Shown: positions 6,072 through 8,558 of the stretch, in pieces
Numbering within the stretch: the stretch's first letter is position 1
How the letters are laid out: each line of letters begins with the position of its first letter
Origin: Modestobacter sp.
GTDB lineage: Bacteria > Actinomycetota > Actinomycetes > Mycobacteriales > Geodermatophilaceae
Assembly (NCBI GenBank): GCA_025965635.1
Contig: JAOPWO010000117.1
Location: 1 to 8,558 of the forward strand
Direction: 5' to 3'
DNA: 8,558 bases
The notes under the pieces: generated by a model
Seen by the model: only the letters and a program-made list of their open reading frames with translations
Database searches by the model: none
What the model was told of the DNA's origin: nothing
Translations under genes and position numbers: made by a program

Positions 6072-7352
6072 TCAGGACAGCAGCTGGGCCACGGTGTAGA
6101 TGACCAGGCCGGCCAGCCCACCCACGACGGTGCCGTTCACCCGGATCCACTGCAGGTCCCGGCCGACCTGCAGCTCGATCCGCCGGCTGGTCTCCTCGGT
6201 GTCCCAGCGGGCCACCGTGGTGCCCACCAGCTCGGCGACGTCGCCGGAGAAGCGCTCCACGGCGTACCCGGCCGCCCGGCGGGTCTGCCGCTGCACCAGC
6301 TCGCGGACCGTGGGGTCCTCTCGCAGCAGCCGGGCGCCGTGCCGGATCAGCTCGGCGATCCGCGTGCGCAGCTCGGAGTCCGGGTCGGCGGCCGCGGTGA
6401 CCACGGAGTTCTTCACGGTGCTCCACAGCGACCCCGACCAGGCCCGGACCGCGGGGTGGTCGAGCAACTCGTCCTTGAGCTTCTCCACCCGGGCCGCCGT
6501 CGCCGGGTCGGTGCGCAGCGCGTGGACGTAGGCCCGGAGCCGGACGTCGTAGGAGCGCCGCAGCTCGTGCCGGGGGTCCACGCCGACCTCGGCGAGGAAG
6601 CCCTGCAGGCCGCTGAACACCCGGTCGAAGACCCGGTCGTCGACCCAGTCGGGCACCCACGACGGCGAGGCGTCGCCCAGCTGGGCGCGGAAGACCAGCC
6701 GGTTGTCCTCCAGGAAGGTGGCGAGCCCCTGCAGCGCAGCCGACAGCACCTCCTGGTGCCGGTCGCCGTCCACGACCAGCTCCAGGGTGCGGGCGACGGC
6801 CGGGGCGGCCGGGGTCTCCCGCAGTTTCCGGTCGACCAGTGCGGCGACCGCGGGCTGCAGGTCGTCGTCCCGGAGCAGGTCGGTCAGCGCGCCCAGGGCG
6901 GCGCCGGCGTCGTCGGCCAGCCGCTCGGCCCGGCCGGGGGCGGCGAGGAACTCACCGAGCCGCCCGGGCACGTCGACGCCGGCCAGCCGCTCGTCGACCA
7001 CCGCACGGGTGAGGAAGTTGTCCTGCACGAAGGTGCCCAGGCTGGTGCCGATCTGGTCCTTCTTGCGCGGGATGATCGCGGTGTGCGGGATCGGCAGCCC
7101 CAGCGGGTGCCGGAAGAGCGCGGTGACGGCGAACCAGTCGGCCAGCGCACCCACCATGGAGGCCTCGGCGGTGGCCCGGACGTACCCCACCCAGGCCCCG
7201 GACTCCTCGCCGATGAGCACGCAGGCGAGGAACACCGCTGCGGCGGCGAGGAACAGGGCGGTCGCCAGGCGCTTCATCTTCGCCAGGTCGCGGGCCCGCG
7301 CCGGGTCGTCGAGGGAGGCGGCCAGCGGAAGGGTCGACTGCGGGCCTGGCAC
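6072..7352 (-). CDS. DUF445 family membrane protein (YjiN-like)
   Basis: A protein of unknown function in the DUF445 family; E. coli YjiN is a relative of similar length. The product has 426 residues. A hydrophobic segment at about 29-47 is followed by the family's best-conserved part, GALADWFAVTALFRHPLG (68-85) and IPHTAIIPRKK (88-98). A long, soluble, charged, mainly helical middle (about 100-400) follows, then a second hydrophobic segment at the very C-terminus (about 407-425, ending IYTVAQLLS). This gives a hairpin-like topology, with both ends anchored in the membrane and the large domain on one side. The GTG at 7352 has no Shine-Dalgarno and lies six bases after TACGCT, suggesting a leaderless transcript. 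Alternative later starts would cut into residues before the first membrane segment. It sits between an HtrA-like protease and an ABC ATPase; no shared role is evident. Confidence 0.9.
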   Translation of the reverse strand: MPGPQSTLPLAASLDDPARARDLAKMKRLATALFLAAAAVFLACVLIGEESGAWVGYVRATAEASMVGALADWFAVTALFRHPLGLPIPHTAIIPRKKDQIGTSLGTFVQDNFLTRAVVDERLAGVDVPGRLGEFLAAPGRAERLADDAGAALGALTDLLRDDDLQPAVAALVDRKLRETPAAPAVARTLELVVDGDRHQEVLSAALQGLATFLEDNRLVFRAQLGDASPSWVPDWVDDRVFDRVFSGLQGFLAEVGVDPRHELRRSYDVRLRAYVHALRTDPATAARVEKLKDELLDHPAVRAWSGSLWSTVKNSVVTAAADPDSELRTRIAELIRHGARLLREDPTVRELVQRQTRRAAGYAVERFSGDVAELVGTTVARWDTEETSRRIELQVGRDLQWIRVNGTVVGGLAGLVIYTVAQLLS

Positions 7353-7358
7353 GGGTCG

Positions 7359-7364
7359 AGCGTA
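7359..7364 (-). promoter_or_regulatory. Candidate leaderless promoter -10 of the DUF445 gene
   Basis: On the minus strand TACGCT is followed by CGACCC and then the GTG at 7352. The hexamer is identical to the one before the ABC ATPase gene and the spacing differs by one base. No Shine-Dalgarno is present. The element begins about ten bases after the hairpin at 7374-7428, so DUF445 probably initiates on its own rather than from the protease promoter. Confidence 0.5.
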
Positions 7365-7373
7365 GGCGGACCC

Positions 7374-7428
7374 GTGCGGCGACCGGCCCCGCCCCCGGGG
7401 GCACGGGGAGCGGGGCCGGTCGTCGTAC
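7374..7428 (-). terminator. Strong GC hairpin, candidate terminator of the serine protease gene
   Basis: A perfect 12-base inverted repeat, GACCGGCCCCGC (7381-7392) and GCGGGGCCGGTC (7410-7421). It extends outward to 7374/7428 with two imperfect pairs (7376/7426 and 7379/7423: G-U in plus-strand RNA, A-C mismatches in minus-strand RNA). With A7409 bulged, four further G-C pairs (7393-7396 with 7405-7408) can close inside. It starts 27 bases past the protease stop. No T-run follows on the minus strand, so if it terminates it is of the U-less type reported in actinobacteria. Confidence 0.6.
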
Positions 7429-7454
7429 CGGGTCGGGACCTCAGTCCGCGGTGG

Positions 7455-8558
7455 TCACTCGGAGGCGGTGAGGGTCGCCTCGACGGTCGTCTCGCTCGAG
7501 CCGCGGCGGACGGTCAGCGTCACCTGGTCGCCGGGCCGGGAGCTGCGCACCGCGGCGGTGAGCTCGGTCGAGGAGGTCACCGCCCGGTCACCGACGGCGG
7601 TCACCACGTCGCCGACCTGGAGTCCGGCGTCCGCGGCCGGGCTGCCGGCCTGGACCAGGACGACCTCCGCGCCGGTGCCGACGGCGGAGCCGTCGGACGC
7701 CGCCGTCCGGGCACTGACGCCCAGCAGCGCGTGGTCGGCCGAGCCGGTGTCGATGATCTGCTGGGCGATCCGGGTGGCCGTGTTCGACGGGATGGCGAAG
7801 CCGACGCCGATGTTGCCGCTCTGGCCCTGCTGGCCGGGCACCTCGGTGGCCACGGTGGCGATGGCGGTGTTGATGCCGATCACCTCGCCGGCGGCGTCCA
7901 CCAGCGCGCCACCGGAGTTGCCCGGGTTGATCGCGGCGTCGGTCTGCAGCGCGTCGATGACCGTCTGCTCCTGGTCCGAGCCGGTGGCGACCGCCCGGTC
8001 GGTGGCGCTGACGATCCCGTCGGTCACCGTGTTCGACAGCCCCAGCGGTGCGCCGATCGCTACCGCCAGATCGCCGACCTGGACGTCGTCGGAGTCGGCG
8101 AACGTCGCCGGGGTCAGGCCGCCGGCGTCGGCCAGCTTCACCACCGCCAGGTCCGAGGTCGGGTCGGTGCCCACCACGGTGGCGTCGTAGAGCGTGCCGT
8201 CGGCGGTGCGCACCTGGACGGCGGCACCGGCCGGGCCGCTGTCCAGCGAGACCACGTGGTTGTTGGTGAGCAGGTAGCCGTCGGCGGAGAGGACGACGCC
8301 CGAGCCCGAGCCCTGGCCCGACCCGGAGCTGACGTACACGGTGGCCACGCTGGGGGCGGCCTTCGCGGCGGCCGCGGTGGCCGAGGTCGCCGACTGCGGG
8401 TTCTTGATCACGACGTCCTGCGCGCTGACCGAGCTGGTGCGCCCGGTGGTGTCGTCCCCGACCAGGGTGGCCACGCCAGCACCGGCGCCGCCGCCGATCA
8501 GCGCACCGGCGACCAGTCCGGCCACGCCGATCCGCCAGCGAGCGGGCCGGCGGGCCGG
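7455..8558 (-). CDS. Membrane-anchored trypsin-like serine protease with PDZ domain, HtrA/DegP type (5' end beyond window)
   Basis: An S1C-family protease, probably acting outside the membrane on misfolded or specific envelope proteins. The frame is open to the right edge (368 codons including stop), so the true start lies outside. Numbering from an internal GTG at 8525, the visible part starts with a basic run (PARRPARWRIG, just before it) and a Gly/Ala-rich hydrophobic anchor (about 2-22). An Ala/Ser/Thr-rich linker (25-58) and the protease domain follow. The catalytic triad is complete: H90 in LLTNNHVVS, D125 in PTSDLAVVKL and S204 in NPGNSGGALVD. GVGFAIPSNTA (240-250) is another family hallmark. 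A PDZ domain spans about 265-352, with GSPAADAGLQVGDVV (294-308). Only one PDZ is present, as in DegS-like and many actinobacterial members. The missing part is probably a cytoplasmic N-terminus, often long and disordered in actinobacterial relatives. A strong hairpin follows the stop. Confidence 0.93.
   Translation of the reverse strand, partial: PARRPARWRIGVAGLVAGALIGGGAGAGVATLVGDDTTGRTSSVSAQDVVIKNPQSATSATAAAAKAAPSVATVYVSSGSGQGSGSGVVLSADGYLLTNNHVVSLDSGPAGAAVQVRTADGTLYDATVVGTDPTSDLAVVKLADAGGLTPATFADSDDVQVGDLAVAIGAPLGLSNTVTDGIVSATDRAVATGSDQEQTVIDALQTDAAINPGNSGGALVDAAGEVIGINTAIATVATEVPGQQGQSGNIGVGFAIPSNTATRIAQQIIDTGSADHALLGVSARTAASDGSAVGTGAEVVLVQAGSPAADAGLQVGDVVTAVGDRAVTSSTELTAAVRSSRPGDQVTLTVRRGSSETTVEATLTASE

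Noticed and set aside
4888..6660. A 590-codon reading of the ABC ATPase frame extended upstream to 6660
   Set aside because: The added N-terminus runs through DUF445 in the wrong frame and is low-complexity. The ATPase family N-terminus begins at the ATG at 5970.

Overview
This is high-GC chromosomal DNA from an actinobacterium. Five of the eight start codons are GTG, there are TANNNT-type -10 elements, and the gene order carD-ispD-ispF-cysS-rlmB matches (from memory) the conserved block Rv3583c-Rv3579c of Mycobacterium tuberculosis. The style of the proteins suggests the Geodermatophilaceae (Blastococcus, Modestobacter or Geodermatophilus), but that is an impression and not shown by the sequence.

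Layout. At the left edge, bases 1-675 on the minus strand hold most of a membrane prenyltransferase of the UbiA superfamily, cut at its C-terminus by the window. A 130-base divergent region separates it from a plus-strand block that looks like one operon. The block runs from carD (RNA polymerase-binding regulator) through ispD and ispF (two MEP-pathway enzymes) and cysS (cysteinyl-tRNA synthetase) to rlmB (SpoU-type 23S rRNA 2'-O-methyltransferase). ispD/ispF, ispF/cysS and cysS/rlmB overlap by 4, 4 and 1 bases. carD and ispD are 38 bases apart.

rlmB meets, tail to tail and 15 bases apart, a minus-strand set of three genes. Read in their own direction these are a trypsin-like membrane serine protease with a PDZ domain (start beyond the right edge), a DUF445 membrane protein, and a CUT1-type sugar ABC transporter ATPase with no permease nearby. 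A strong GC-rich hairpin lies between the protease and DUF445. DUF445 and the ATPase each have TACGCT 6-7 bases before the start codon and no Shine-Dalgarno sequence, so each probably has its own leaderless promoter.

Function. The operon joins transcription control (CarD), isoprenoid precursor supply (IspD, IspF) and translation (CysS, RlmB), all housekeeping functions. The UbiA-like enzyme would consume prenyl diphosphates made downstream of IspD/IspF. The minus-strand genes belong to the envelope and to transport. I found no mobile element, CRISPR array, RNA gene, frameshift or pseudogene, and no convincing sign of an undescribed system. The points most worth a second look are the paired leaderless promoters, the nested hairpin and the substrate of the UbiA-like protein.
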